In this document: positions 42,797 to 52,774 of the stretch, piece after piece
How the letters are laid out: every line of letters begins with the position of its first letter
Position numbering within the stretch: position 1 is the stretch's first letter
NCBI RefSeq assembly: GCF_963576675.1
Contig: NC_088916.1
Coordinates: forward strand, 50,779,001 to 50,843,000
DNA length: 64,000 nucleotides
Direction: 5' to 3'
Source of the DNA: Euphorbia lathyris
Taxonomy: Eukaryota; Streptophyta; Magnoliopsida; Malpighiales; Euphorbiaceae
Program-made: the position numbers and the translations under genes
The notes under the pieces: model-generated
Databases searched by the model: none
What the model was told of the DNA's origin: nothing
Seen by the model: the letters and a program-made list of their open reading frames with translations, nothing else

Positions 42797-43780
42797 CTAC
42801 TTTTCATCCGCCATGAGGTACATTTCTGTTTCACCTAAGGCCATTGTGACAAGTTCTTCTTCATCTTCTTCCTTTGACTGGGGGCGAATCATTAGCGATG
42901 CTGAATATGTCTCCTGAGCCACCTTTTGACTTCCTCTGATCATTACACCTCCCTTGGCCGTGGGGATGTAAAGAGTTAAGTGGCGTATGGAGATAAGGGC
43001 CGCCGCTTCGGAGATAAAGGGACGCCCAAGGATAATATTATAGGCCAACTGGCCATCCAAGATAGAGAATTCCAGATCGCCTTTCCAGACTTGTTCTTCA
43101 TCTGTTAACTCACAATCTAATGTTACTTGGCCTTTTGTACGAATGGTGTGTCCTGTCACTCCCAGGATGTCCATTACGGTGGTTTCCACCTGGATTGGGT
43201 CTACCATTAGTTTGGCAAATGCTCCCCTTGTGATGACATTGCACGAACTCCCAGTATCGATCATCACTCTTTTCATCTCCCAGCCTTCCACCATCATAGT
43301 AATGACCAAGGCATCCGCATGAGGAGAGATCTCTAGGCCAACATCTGCAAAAGGGCGATTAAGTGATGCCCTATCAAGAGCGGTGGTCTTTGCCTTTTTC
43401 AGTACAGGTTGGTACCCAGGTCCGCCTGCTATGACATTGATGGTCCCTTTTCCTTTCTTCTTCAGGTCATCTCTGGATCTATCACCATCTCCCTTTTTGC
43501 CATCATTTTGGACGAACCGATCCAATTTGCCTCTCTCGATGAGACGTTCTATTTCCCGGGCTAACTCCCAGCATGCATCTGTGTCATGGCCATTTTTCCT
43601 GTGATATTTACAATAATTTTTGGGATTTTTCCCAGTGTTAGTGTACTCCCCCCCTTTTGGTTCGGGGTATGAAATGCTCCATTTGTGCTGGCTGTTCTCT
43701 ATCCACATGAGCACTTCGCTCTTAGAGGCATTGAGAGGTGTGAAGGACGTGACAAATGCCGATTTGTTCGTAGAACCCCT
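42797..43780 (-). CDS. Gypsy B zinc knuckle and aspartic protease segment
   Basis: An open segment of the gag-pol frame between two stops. It contains a zinc-knuckle-like YCKYHRKNGHDTDACWELA and the retropepsin active site VMIDTGSSCNVITRGAF, followed by the flap-region LGRPFI. The protease would process the polyprotein. The TAG at 42797-42799 corresponds to CAG in Gypsy C, and the TGA at 43781-43783 to CGA, so both are C-to-T mutations of an originally continuous frame. Confidence 0.88.
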   Translation of the reverse strand, partial: RGSTNKSAFVTSFTPLNASKSEVLMWIENSQHKWSISYPEPKGGEYTNTGKNPKNYCKYHRKNGHDTDACWELAREIERLIERGKLDRFVQNDGKKGDGDRSRDDLKKKGKGTINVIAGGPGYQPVLKKAKTTALDRASLNRPFADVGLEISPHADALVITMMVEGWEMKRVMIDTGSSCNVITRGAFAKLMVDPIQVETTVMDILGVTGHTIRTKGQVTLDCELTDEEQVWKGDLEFSILDGQLAYNIILGRPFISEAAALISIRHLTLYIPTAKGGVMIRGSQKVAQETYSASLMIRPQSKEEDEEELVTMALGETEMYLMADEK

Positions 43781-45394
43781 TCACCGGACTCTAGAGGAGG
43801 AGTCTTGGTGCTTGTCCTTTTCTCTATCTCGGTGGCGAAATTCGCCTTTGTCCTTTCTAGGCGGAGATAGTGATTCGCGGCAAATGTCATCCACCTCCAT
43901 AAAGTCCTTGCAGCGTTCCATCAATTCTGCCATGCTGCTGGGCTTCTTTCGAATTAGATCCTCCTGTAAACTCTTACATGTTGTGTTCTTTACCAGAGAT
44001 TCCACTGCCATGGAGATATCCACATCAACAATTTGTATACACAATTTGTTAAAATTGTTTACATACTCTCGAAGGGATTCGTTCGCCTTCTGTTTTAATT
44101 CAAAAAGCTTCCGTGACTTGACCACTGGAGGGATACATCCGGCGAATTTAGCACAAAACTCTCTGCTTAGTTGATCCCAACTGTCTATCGATCCAGGAGG
44201 TAAAGATTGGAACCAGTCATAAGTGGGACCTCCTAACGTGGTGATAAACATCTTGCATAGCACCGGTTCCGTTGCATGGTTAAGACGAAGCAGTATTCGA
44301 TATTTTCTGGCATGGGCCTCTAGGTTGTCAGCACCTGTGTATATTGGGAGATTAGGTATTTTAAAATGCCTATCCGTTTCCTCTGCTTCAATCCAAGCCA
44401 TAAAGGGCGAATCACGATTGGTGAATGGATTATGCCTGGCATTCTCCTCATTCATGCGGAGCACCGCAGCTCGAACTCTATCATCAAAATTCTCCGGACC
44501 CGCCCTTGGGCGTCCTCTCCGTGGAGATCTACTTGGAGAAGATGAAGAGCTGGATCTAAAAGATGGATCCGATGGTGAACGTCCGCCTCCGCTTCCATGT
44601 CCGCCTCCTCCTCCACCTCCACCTCCTCCGCCCTGTCCGCCCGGGGGAGCTTGATCGTTACCCCCTCTATGGCCTCCTGAAGGAAGGTGCCTATCATCTC
44701 CTTGGTGTGGCGGTGGTGGTGGCCTATTCGAATGTGGTGTCTCTACTGGCCTTTTGCTCTGTCTACGTCCACTAGATGGGGGTGATCTACCCTTGCGGGA
44801 GGATCTCGGTTTCCGAGGCGAAGGTGATTCGGACCGCCTACTTTTCTCTTTTCTACGCTTTTTGTGCCTTCGTCCTTCTGATCCACCCAAGGAGAGATTC
44901 GATCGTGGCCGCCTTGGGATACTTGATCCGCCCAGGTTTATCCCCTGGCTTGCAGACCCGCCAGGAAGAGTTTGATCGTTCCTTTGACTTCCTCCTGCGC
45001 CAGCAGGGAATAATTCCTGATTGAGCGGTCGGTCCCCAAACGCTGCCGTGGAAGTGACCAGGGATTCTGTATTATGAGCTTGGAGAAATGAAGAATTGAG
45101 GGCGTTTGATCCTATAGTCGCCTGGGGCCATGAAGATACCGTAGACGTGGTCATCATGCTCCAGAATGGAGGAATGATCATGAATGACCGTAGGCGATTA
45201 CCCATCTCAGGGCCAAACTCCCTTTCTATTGCTTCTGTACACATGTTGATGAATGCGTCTGGTGGCACACTACCTTCAGCTTGTGTTGTGGGAGCACTTG
45301 AATCAGCGCGACCAGCACTAGTTACAGGTTGGCTTGATGGTGTTACTAATGGTGTTTCTTCCCCCGATGTGGGGTTCGGTTCCCCATTTTCCAT
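43781..45394 (-). CDS. Gypsy B gag (about 537 codons)
   Basis: Starts at ATG 45394, about 45 bases after the primer site. The N-terminal half is Ser/Pro/Gly-rich with an SR/RR stretch (RRHKKRRKEKSRRSES) and a poly-Gly run (GGQGGGGGGGGGGGHG). The C-terminal half is a retrotransposon gag domain (CKMFITTLGGPTYDWFQSLP, WDQLSREFCAKFAG, LREYVNNFNKLC). It forms the particle. The frame ends at TGA 43781-43783, which replaces a CGA codon in Gypsy C. The poly-Gly part is removed in Gypsy C by a deletion between repeats of CTATCATC. Confidence 0.9.
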   Translation of the reverse strand: MENGEPNPTSGEETPLVTPSSQPVTSAGRADSSAPTTQAEGSVPPDAFINMCTEAIEREFGPEMGNRLRSFMIIPPFWSMMTTSTVSSWPQATIGSNALNSSFLQAHNTESLVTSTAAFGDRPLNQELFPAGAGGSQRNDQTLPGGSASQGINLGGSSIPRRPRSNLSLGGSEGRRHKKRRKEKSRRSESPSPRKPRSSRKGRSPPSSGRRQSKRPVETPHSNRPPPPPHQGDDRHLPSGGHRGGNDQAPPGGQGGGGGGGGGGGHGSGGGRSPSDPSFRSSSSSSPSRSPRRGRPRAGPENFDDRVRAAVLRMNEENARHNPFTNRDSPFMAWIEAEETDRHFKIPNLPIYTGADNLEAHARKYRILLRLNHATEPVLCKMFITTLGGPTYDWFQSLPPGSIDSWDQLSREFCAKFAGCIPPVVKSRKLFELKQKANESLREYVNNFNKLCIQIVDVDISMAVESLVKNTTCKSLQEDLIRKKPSSMAELMERCKDFMEVDDICRESLSPPRKDKGEFRHRDREKDKHQDSSSRVR

Positions 45395-45438
45395 GTCCTT
45401 TTAAAGTGAACGAAAAACCCTTTATTTGATTAAGGATT

Positions 45439-45455
45439 CCACGATCACCGCACCA
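45439..45455 (-). promoter_or_regulatory. Gypsy B primer-binding site, tRNA-Phe
   Basis: On the plus strand CCACGATCACCGCACCA, two bases from the LTR. It equals the 3' end of plant tRNA-Phe as I remember it (CCACGCTCACCGCACCA) with one change. Confidence 0.75.
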
Positions 45456-45457
45456 AT

Positions 45458-45955
45458 TGATGACTTGTGGAGAAATTCCGATCAGCTTCCGTCCCTGTGG
45501 GGGCGTCGTTGGGTTCGACGGGGGGAAGCTCCGATGCCAAAGTCAGTAAGGAAGAACAAGAGAGCGAACTGAATTGACAAAGGGTAAGTGAATGTGTACC
45601 TTGATAGCCTGAGACGTAGGCTATATATAGTCATGAAGTTGTAACCTTCAGTAACTAGAAAGTCTCCATTAATGTCGGTTACAGGTTACCCTTAAGTTGG
45701 CGGTTAGCTAATTGATAGCTCATTAATGGTCTTTATTGCCGGATCGGCCCAGCCGTTCTAATGGCGGATTGAGAGCTTATGGAGATTCGCCTCACAGGTT
45801 CGCCCGCGGGTCTCTCTTGGTGAGTCCTAGGTGATCCGCCCATCGGATCTCTTTACTTCGATACGCCACGGAATTCCCGTATCAGGCGACCAACACGTGG
45901 CGTTCTTTAGGCGAATATCCCTTTTGATCCTTGTGATAATATCACAATGTTATCA
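45458..45955 (-). mobile_element. Gypsy B 5' LTR
   Basis: 498 bp, plus-strand ends TGATGACTTGTGG and AATGTTATCA. It is very similar to the LTRs of Gypsy C but 11 bp shorter, by loss of one of two CCATTAATG copies at about 45668. Confidence 0.93.
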
Positions 45956-46183
45956 CAATTATAGAAAATGCACATGGGCATCCATTGAAGAACCTGAAGA
46001 TTCTTCAAAGCAATGAATATTTTTGTGTTGCTTGTTCGCAAGGAAAATTAATTATAAGGCCCTCGAAGGGTAAGATTGGAATTGAATCACCGACAATTTT
46101 ACAACGCCTTGAAGGCGATATATGTGGACCATTTAGGTATTTTATGGTTTTAATTGATACTTCTACTCAATGGTCACATGTAT

Positions 46184-47724
46184 TGTTAAGCCCAAAATAT
46201 ACCTAAAATATCATATATAAATATGTTAAATTTACATTGAAATCGTGCTAATTATATTCATTTGGAATACTTTTACGTCTTTATTTACTTCTTTGATGCA
46301 AGGTACTTAATTATTTGGTTAAATCCAAATAGGAGCTAAAACCGAGCTAAAATGGAGGAAAAACCTAAAAAACGTACCAAGAATACATATCAATCAGAAG
46401 AATAGCTCTAGGAGGACAAGAAGCAGTCGAAAGGCGGGGAAAAAGCCCTTGTCGCGACTGAGATTTTCAGAATCTCAGTCTCGACATACGGTCACCGAAC
46501 TCCGAAATTTCGAAGTCTTCAACTCGCCCCTTCACCCCCTGTCGTGACTGAGATTTTTAGAATCTCATATGAGATTTTCAGAATCTCATATGAGACAGCG
46601 AGGAATTCTGCACAGTTTTCACATGTTTAAATCCAAGAAACGCGTCTGTTCGTTTGGATAAAAGCGACCCTTCACCAACGGACACGACCCTTCATTTACA
46701 ACCATTCACCAACTATAAATAAGTGATCTATTTCAAGAAATCAATATGGATTAAGGGTTATGAGAGTTGTTATGTTGAAGAAACTCTGACTCAGAAATGA
46801 GTCAGAAAGTTAGATTACATTTCTATGTAAACAAACTTGCTGTACACAAGTTGTTATTAGATTAGTTATAAACACAGTATTAGTTTAGTTTCAAAGGTTG
46901 ATCAGAGACAAGTTTTCATTCTGGTAGCGGACTAACCGGTCCCTATTCCGAAGATTCAGCGAGAAGAATTAACGGCTGAAGCGCATGAGGTCTGACAAAC
47001 CTACGGAGTTTGAGGGAAAGATTGACAACCCGGATCTCAAAGTTTTCGTCGCAATGCTTTCCATGTTTCTACTTCTCTGTTAACTTGTGAAGATTCACAT
47101 TTCATTAATGATATATTTATTCTATTCAATACATTCTTTCTGTTGTTATTTTGATATTGTTCTGACAAAATGATTTTCAAAATGATAAATTGGTATTTTT
47201 ATTAAAACGTGCTATTCCATCTTATTCATATAAGAACTTTGTTGAACATTTGACAATATTAGTTTTTACGAATGATATGATCGTGATCGCGGCTTATCGG
47301 ATATAAAATACTAATCTGATTAAGGTAGAAATCTGCTCCAAACCAGAGAGATTTCTACAGTTCAAAGCCATTTAATTGAATAAATTCCTATATTATTACA
47401 TGTCCATAATCTTACCAAAGTTAAAGTTGTTTTCTTTGCTTTATGAAAATAAGTTTTATACCTTCTATTTATTCCAATTACGGAAGTATCTGTCTTGTAA
47501 TCAAAATCTCAAGACGGAATTGTTCTCTAAACTCAATATAATATTCTTATCTAATCCTAATTTATCCGAACCAATTCAATCAATTAAATGATTATCTTTT
47601 GTTAAACCTAAACACGTGAATAAAACTGAATTAAATAAGGTTTTAGTTAAAAAGCGTTCCCTGTGGGTTCAATATCTTTTATTACTACAAGCGTATACCG
47701 TGCACTTGCGGAAATCGCTCAACA
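46184..47724 (+). mobile_element. Solo LTR, family L1, copy b (TSD TGTAT), in copia integrase
   Basis: 1541 bp, begins TGTTAAGCCCAAAATATACC and ends GCGGAAATCGCTCAACA. Perfect duplications TGTAT (46179-46183 and 47725-47729) interrupt the copia integrase. It matches 18368-19827 throughout. It has a TATA box (ACTATAAATAAG, about 46712). Stem-loops at 46450-46485 and 46540-46607. No coding capacity. Confidence 0.92.
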
Positions 47725-48235
47725 TGTATGTTTATTATCATCACGCAATATAGATTTTGCAAGATTACTTGCTCAAATGATTAGATTAATAACACAGTTT
47801 TCTGATTATCCAATTAAGATAATTCGTCTTGATAATGTCGGTGAATTCACATCCCAAACATTTAATGATTATTGTATGTCATTTGGGATAAGTGTTGAAC
47901 ATCCTGTAGCTTATGTTCATACATAAAATGGTCTAGTAGAATCATTTATTAAATGTCTGCAATTAATCGCTAGACCATTACTCATGCGAACTAATCTTCC
48001 TACATGTGTATGGGGATATGCAATTTTACATGCAACATCACTTATATGTATAAGACCAACAAGCTATCATGAGTATTCCCCATTACAATTAGCTTTTGGT
48101 CATGAACCTAATATTTCTCATCTGAGAATTTTTGAATGTGCAGTATATGTTCCTATTGCTCCATCACATCCTACAAAGATGGGTCCTTAAAGGAGATTAT
48201 GAATTTATGTTGGATATGAATCTCTCTTAATAATT

Positions 48236-49560
48236 AAATATCTTGAGCCATTAACGGGAGATATGTTTACTGCACGTTTTGCAGATTGTCATTTTGATAA
48301 ATCCACATTCCCTAGATTAAGGGAAGAAAATAAAAATGTGGAAAAGACAATAACATGGAAAGCTTCATCATTTTTTCACATGGATTCTAAAACAAAGGAT
48401 TGTGAATAAGAAGTTCAGAAAATAATTCATCTTCAAAATTTAGCAAATCAGTTGCCAGATGCACTTGCTGCTCCAAAACGAGTAACAAAATCGCATATAC
48501 CAGCAGTTAATGCACCAATTCATATTGAAATTCCTAAAGATAAACATGATGATCATTCTCAAGCACGACTGAAGCGTGGATGACTTATTGGTTCAAAGGA
48601 CAAAAACCCTAGAAAAATAAAATTGGTCAATGATAAGAATGAATGTATTGAAGATGTAGATACTAACATAAACACACTTCCTGAAGAAGTGCAAACACCT
48701 AAAGTTGAGCAAACACCTGAAGTTGTTACAAAATGAAGAGATTTTAATGAAATAATTTTTTCAACATTAGGGGGAGAGAAATAAGAAGTTGAAAAAAAAA
48801 TTATTTGGAATGCATTAACATTATCTCGTTTAGATCCTCAAACAAAACAATGTGAACTTGAAGTTCAAAAGATAATACATTTGCACAATATTGCAAATCA
48901 ACTAACAAATGTATTCACAAATTTAGGAAAATCATTAAGTATCTAGAGCCAGCTACTAGAATTTTATTTAAGGCTCGATTTGCTGATTGCCATTTTAATG
49001 AGTCAATTTTTCCAACATTAGGGGGAGAAAATAAACAGCTGGAACATGAAATTAGTTGGAATGAATTATCTCTGTCTCATTTTGATCCTCATACTAAACA
49101 ATGTGAATGCTCCAAAGAGAGTGACCAAGTCATATATTCCAGTTGTAAATGCTCCAATTATAATTGATGTCCCTGAAGGACAACATCAAACTGCTAATGA
49201 GTCACACACACGCATGAAGCGTGGTAGACCTATCGGTTCCAAAGATAAGAATCCTCGGAAAAGAAAAGGAGCAGAAATTGGCAATGGATTTTCTGAGGAA
49301 CCAAAGAACAATGAAGGATCTCCTGCAGAGATCATAAACATGACAAAGAAAAAAATTCAGGTACCTGAGAATGAAGAGATCTCAATTAATTATGTCATGT
49401 CTGGAATAAAATGGAACCGCAATAAAATCGACGTCGATGAAATTTTTGCATGCAATGTAGCAATTGATGTTATGGATAAAAATGAGGATCATGAACCAAA
49501 ATCCATTGAAGAGTGTACACAAAGTAATAATTGGCCAAAATGGAAAGAAGCAATTGAGAC
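48236..49560 (+). pseudogene. Copia integrase-RT linker with shuffled duplications
   Basis: The stretch after the integrase contains repeated modules. The LEP.T...ARFADCHF module occurs at about 48238 and 48940. A PTLGGE(N/K)-type module with WN(A/E)L.LS..DPQTKQCE occurs at about 48750 and 49010, with a weaker form at 48310. VQKIIHL.N(I/L)ANQL occurs at about 48415 and 48860, and APKRVTKS.IP.VNAPI at about 48472 and 49107. Only the last part (49046-49603) has a long open frame. The arrangement looks like tandem duplication or template switching between related copies, followed by stops. Confidence 0.7.
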
Positions 49561-49569
49561 AGAATTGAA

Positions 49570-50228
49570 ATCTCTTGCAAAAGAGAAGTATTTGGACCTG
49601 TAGTCCGTACACCTAAAGGTGTAAAACCGGTGGGACATAAATGGATCTTTGTGAGAAAAAGGAATGAAAATGGTGAAATTGTGAGATATAAAGCACGTTT
49701 AGTTGCACAAGGATTCTCACAAAGACCTGTAATTGATTATGAAGAAACATACTCCCCTGTGGTGGATGCAATTACTTTTAGGTTTCTCATAAGTCTGGCA
49801 ATAAGAGAAGGGCTTGATTTACATTTAATGGATGTAGTCACAGCCTAATTATATGGGCCACTGGATAATGACATTTATATGAAAATCTCTGAAGGTTTTA
49901 AAATGCAAGAAAATTATGAAAAACAAGAACTTTATTTGATAAAGTTACAGATGTCTTTGTATGGACTGAAACAATCTGCGCGCATGTGATATAACCGTCT
50001 TTGTGAATATTTGTTGAAATAGGGTTATAAGAATGATCAAATTTGTCCATGTCTTTTCATAAAGAGATCGGAAACTAAATTTTCCATCATTTCTATTTAT
50101 GTAGATGATATGCATATCATTGGAACTCCTGAAGAGATTCCAAAAGTAGTGGATTATTTGAAAAAGGAATTTGAGATGAAAGATCTTGGAAAGACAAAAT
50201 TTTGTCTTGACTTACAAATTGATCGTAG
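49570..50228 (+). pseudogene. Copia reverse transcriptase, N-terminal and catalytic part
   Basis: Encodes GHKWIFVRKRNENGEIVRYK, ARLVAQGFSQRPVIDYEETY, SPVVDAITFRFLISLA, LMDVVTA, LYGLKQSARM, and the catalytic YVDDMHIIGT (about 50098). Stops at 49846, 49987 and 50020. The frame is lost at LDLQIDRS (50228), where unrelated sequence begins. Confidence 0.88.
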
Positions 50229-50527
50229 TTAATTATGTATATAGTTCTTTGTTTGTTTGTTTACATGTTCATAGCAATTGAATTTTATGCTTGTAATGAA
50301 CGTAAGTGGTTAGTTATATACATAGTTGTATTGTTTATATGTTCACTCTTATTTGATTGCTGAACTTGTAATTATCATGTTTGGTTGGTTGATGTGTCAA
50401 GCTTATGGTAATAAATTACTAAGTGCTATTAGCATTTATTGTCATTAATGATAATTGAGATTGAAATGTGATTGATGGTTGGTATGTAATTATTTGGTTA
50501 TTAATTCTATTTAGATGAATTAATTAT
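50229..50527. other. Unexplained ~300 bp segment inside copia RT
   Basis: AT-rich sequence replaces the expected ~90-120 bp of reverse transcriptase between LQI(D/E) and MVVRSLDVNK. No target duplication, inverted repeat or coding sequence seen. It begins AGTTAATTATGTATATAG and ends AATTAATTATTTATA. It may be an insertion accompanied by a deletion. Confidence 0.5.
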
Positions 50528-51200
50528 TTATAATGGTTGTTCGATCACTTGATGTAAATAAAGATCATTTCCGACCTCAAGAAGGTAGAGAAGAGATTCT
50601 TGGTCCTGAAGTACCATATCTCAGTGCAATACTAATGTATCTTGCTAACAATACGAGGCCAGATATTGCTTTTTTTCTGTCAATTTGTTATCCAGATATA
50701 GCTTTGCATCTACACGAAGGCATTGGAATGGAATTAAGCATATATTATGTTATCTTCAAGGAACTATTGATTCAGGATATTTATTCACATATGGAAGTAC
50801 AACTATATCTTGGCGCTTTACAGCTACTTCCTCAAATCATGCTGAGTTAATAGCTATTCATGAAGCAAGTCGAGAATGTGTTTGGCTAAGATCGTTAACC
50901 AAGCATATACGAGAATCATATGGTAGATCATCAGATGAAGGAACACCGACTACAATGTATGAAGATAATGCAGCTTGCATTGCTCAACTGAAGGAAGGCT
51001 ACATTAAAGGAGACAGAATAAAGCATATTTCACCAAAAAATTTCTTTACCCATGATCTTCAAAAGAATGGTGAAATCAGTATTCAGCAAATTCGATCAAG
51101 TGACAATCTGGCAGATTTGTTCACAAAGGCATTACCTTCTACAACTTTTAAGAAGTTGGTTTACAGTATTGGAATGCGCCATCTCAGAGATCTTCAGTAA
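50528..51200 (+). pseudogene. Copia RT end and RNase H
   Basis: MVVRSLDVNKDHFRP and GPEVPYLSAI..LMYLANNTR are the end of copia reverse transcriptase. After a frameshift near 50690 comes RHWNGIKHILCYLQGT, then RNase H with the AELIAIHEA (Glu), YEDNAACIAQ (Asp) and ADLFTKALP (Asp) strings. The stop at 51198 is the natural end of the polyprotein. Confidence 0.85.
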
Positions 51201-51317
51201 TATTGCGAATAGGGGGAGTAAACACTGTACTCTTTTTCCCTTAACCAATGGTTTTGTCCCACTGGATTTTACTTGGTAAATGTTTTTAATGAGGCAGTGC
51301 CCTATTAGCATGGATGG

Positions 51318-51332
51318 ACATCCAAGGGGGAG
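51318..51332 (+). promoter_or_regulatory. Copia polypurine tract
   Basis: ACATCCAAGGGGGAG directly before the 3' LTR start, the usual copia position and composition. Confidence 0.85.
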
Positions 51333-51610
51333 TGTTATGAATAAATTGATGGATGTCCATAAGTATAACCATTGTAACTCCTCATACTTTAATGTTGTAA
51401 CTCTTCATTCATTAAGGTTGTAACTCTGTATTCCTTAATGTTTGTAACTCCATAATTTATGTTCTTATGTAACCTATATATTCATAAGCCTATAAATATA
51501 GGTTTCTTTCATGTAATAGAGAACAAGCATAAAGACAAGTGAAATACACGCATACACTTACTCTCTATTGTTCTTATTCGTTTGGATATTATCTTCCTTA
51601 TTTTATAACA
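51333..51610 (+). mobile_element. Copia 3' LTR
   Basis: 278 bp, same length as the 5' LTR with four substitutions. It is followed by the target duplication CTTTC and the remainder of the hAT-like host element. Confidence 0.95.
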
Positions 51611-52774
51611 CTTTCTTCTTTTCCTATTTCTTTTTTTTGTTTGTTTTTTTTGTAGAGAGACTTCTTTCAATTACGCCTGGTCTCTTTTTTGTTTTTTCAA
51701 GACACACCTATACTAATAACAAAAATATATACAAACACTTCCCTATATATAAAAAAAATAAAAGAAACAATATAAAATAATCATAAAACCTATTATTGTG
51801 TCCAAAAAAATTTAGTAATAAATACTTACATTTTTATAAATTACTAACAGTTTATAAACTAAAATTTATAATTTGATTTAAAGTGTTATTTAGCCCATGA
51901 TTTATTTTAAATTTAGTTATTTGACTATTGATTTATTATTTAGTCACATTTGACCCCTTAACTATTTTAATAGATGAAAATTTACCCAATTTTTGATTGA
52001 GACTTTAACTAAATTGTTATGTCTATGATATATAGTGATATTTTAACATATGTCAGTAACAGTCTAACGTCTTAAATTTTATTTGGCACATAGATTTTTT
52101 TAACTCAAATATAATTAATTAGATTAAAACAAGGAAAACAAATAAAAACAAGTCTAATTGTCAAAACATTGTCCCGTGTAAAAAAGAATAAAAATTCTAT
52201 TAAGTCTCCATCCAAATTGAAAATTGGATGAAATTCCCTTAATTGGGAAAGGTCATTGTCCAAATGATAAAATTTTGGACAAAACGAGGACCAAATGACA
52301 AAAATTTGGATAAATTGAGGGCTAAATAGTGGTTTAAATCTTCTAATTCATAATAAAGGAGCGACTCAACCAATCTCTAATTATCAAGATAAACTTTTCT
52401 CTTTCTTTCCACATAATCTTGCAATTAGGTCAGAGTTTAACCGTGCAAGATTAATTTCTAGAAATTAGTACTTTATCGTTTGGTTGCTGCTCTCATGACT
52501 GGTGAGAAGACTAAATTTAAATGTGAAAAAAAGTACAAAATTGCCTAGGGCCTCAAAAATACTGGAGACGGCCCTGATTACTTGGTGTGTTTTCACCATT
52601 GGATGATGGATCCAATGGTGAAAACACACCAAGTAATGGTACTATGTAAAAAACAAAGTAAGCATAGCTTTTACCATATGTATAAATATTAAAAGTATAA
52701 TGTGCTTGATTAATAATACCAAATTATATAATAATTATATTATATTTCGAGTCAGGACAGTCTTAATTTTTTTA

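Larger units (their letters stand above)
39113..45955 (-). mobile_element. Gypsy B: Tat-type Ty3/gypsy element, 3' end truncated
   Basis: Minus-strand element with 5' LTR (45458-45955), tRNA-Phe primer site, gag, protease, reverse transcriptase, two RNase H domains and integrase. Sequence similar to Gypsy C continues leftward only to 39113 (equivalent to about 56478 in Gypsy C). The antisense gene, polypurine tract and 3' LTR are missing, and the copia host resumes abruptly. No target duplication can be identified because of the lost end. gag to reverse transcriptase is one frame with three stops, so the break pattern is light. Confidence 0.92.
39020..48230 (+). pseudogene. Copia integrase, split by two LTR insertions
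   Basis: Coding pieces: 39020-39112 (H.TQGHPGFVMMRR, zinc-finger His), 45956-46183 (ENAHGHPLKNLKIL, FCVACSQGKLI, GDICGPFRYFMVLID with the first Asp), and 47730-48230 (IIRLDNVGEFTSQTFNDYC with the second Asp, EHPVAYVHT.NGLVES with Glu, then LPTCVWGYAILHAT). The D, D, E set of a copia integrase can be followed across both insertions. Stops at 47924 and 48188 break it further. The enzyme would insert element DNA into the genome. Confidence 0.85.
36141..51610 (+). mobile_element. Ty1/copia element, young LTRs, broken inside (TSD CTTTC)
   Basis: LTRs of 278 bp at both ends, perfect 5 bp duplications CTTTC (36136-36140 and 51611-51615). Gene order is gag, protease, integrase, reverse transcriptase, RNase H, as in copia. 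Three elements are inserted in it (36766-38181, 39113-45955, 46184-47724). Without them and one target copy each, about 5.7 kb remain. Coding regions have many stops, a duplicated linker region (48236-49280) and a foreign 300 bp segment (50229-50527). I count four differences between the LTRs (1.4%). Confidence 0.95.
36042..52576. mobile_element. hAT-like non-autonomous element hosting the copia nest (TSD ATTACTTG)
   Basis: Inverted ends CAGGGCCGGCTCTAGG (left) and, read inward from the right, CAGGGCCGTCTCCAGT. Perfect 8 bp target duplications ATTACTTG lie at 36034-36041 and 52577-52584. Own sequence is only 36042-36140 and 51616-52576 (about 1.06 kb); the rest is later insertions. The right part has no transposase frame and holds AT-rich sequence, including inverted GGGCTAAATA motifs near 51896 and 52320 that may be a further small insertion. 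Subterminal CCTAGGGCCTCA is shared by both ends, as in common plant hAT MITEs. Confidence 0.88.
36004..52667. mobile_element. Foldback MITE, split by the nested hAT-like/copia stack
   Basis: The left piece 36004-36041 (CTATGGTTACTTTG to CCATTACTTG) continues, once the insertion and one target copy are removed, at 52585-52667. The joined sequence is a nearly perfect foldback. The arm ending CACCATTGGAT at about 52609 pairs with ATCCAATGGTG, and the outer ends CTATGGTTACTTTG and CAAAGTAAGCATAG pair with one mismatch. Total length without the insert is about 120 bp. A small relative lies at 6692-6727. Confidence 0.8.

Noticed and set aside
44223..44654. Plus-strand frame with a Pro-run opposite Gypsy B gag
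   Set aside because: It is the complement of the gag poly-Gly region and has no independent protein features.
39113..45955. A target duplication for Gypsy B
   Set aside because: The left end is truncated, and the copia reading on either side (GGATATTCG and CAATTATAG) gives no convincing repeat.
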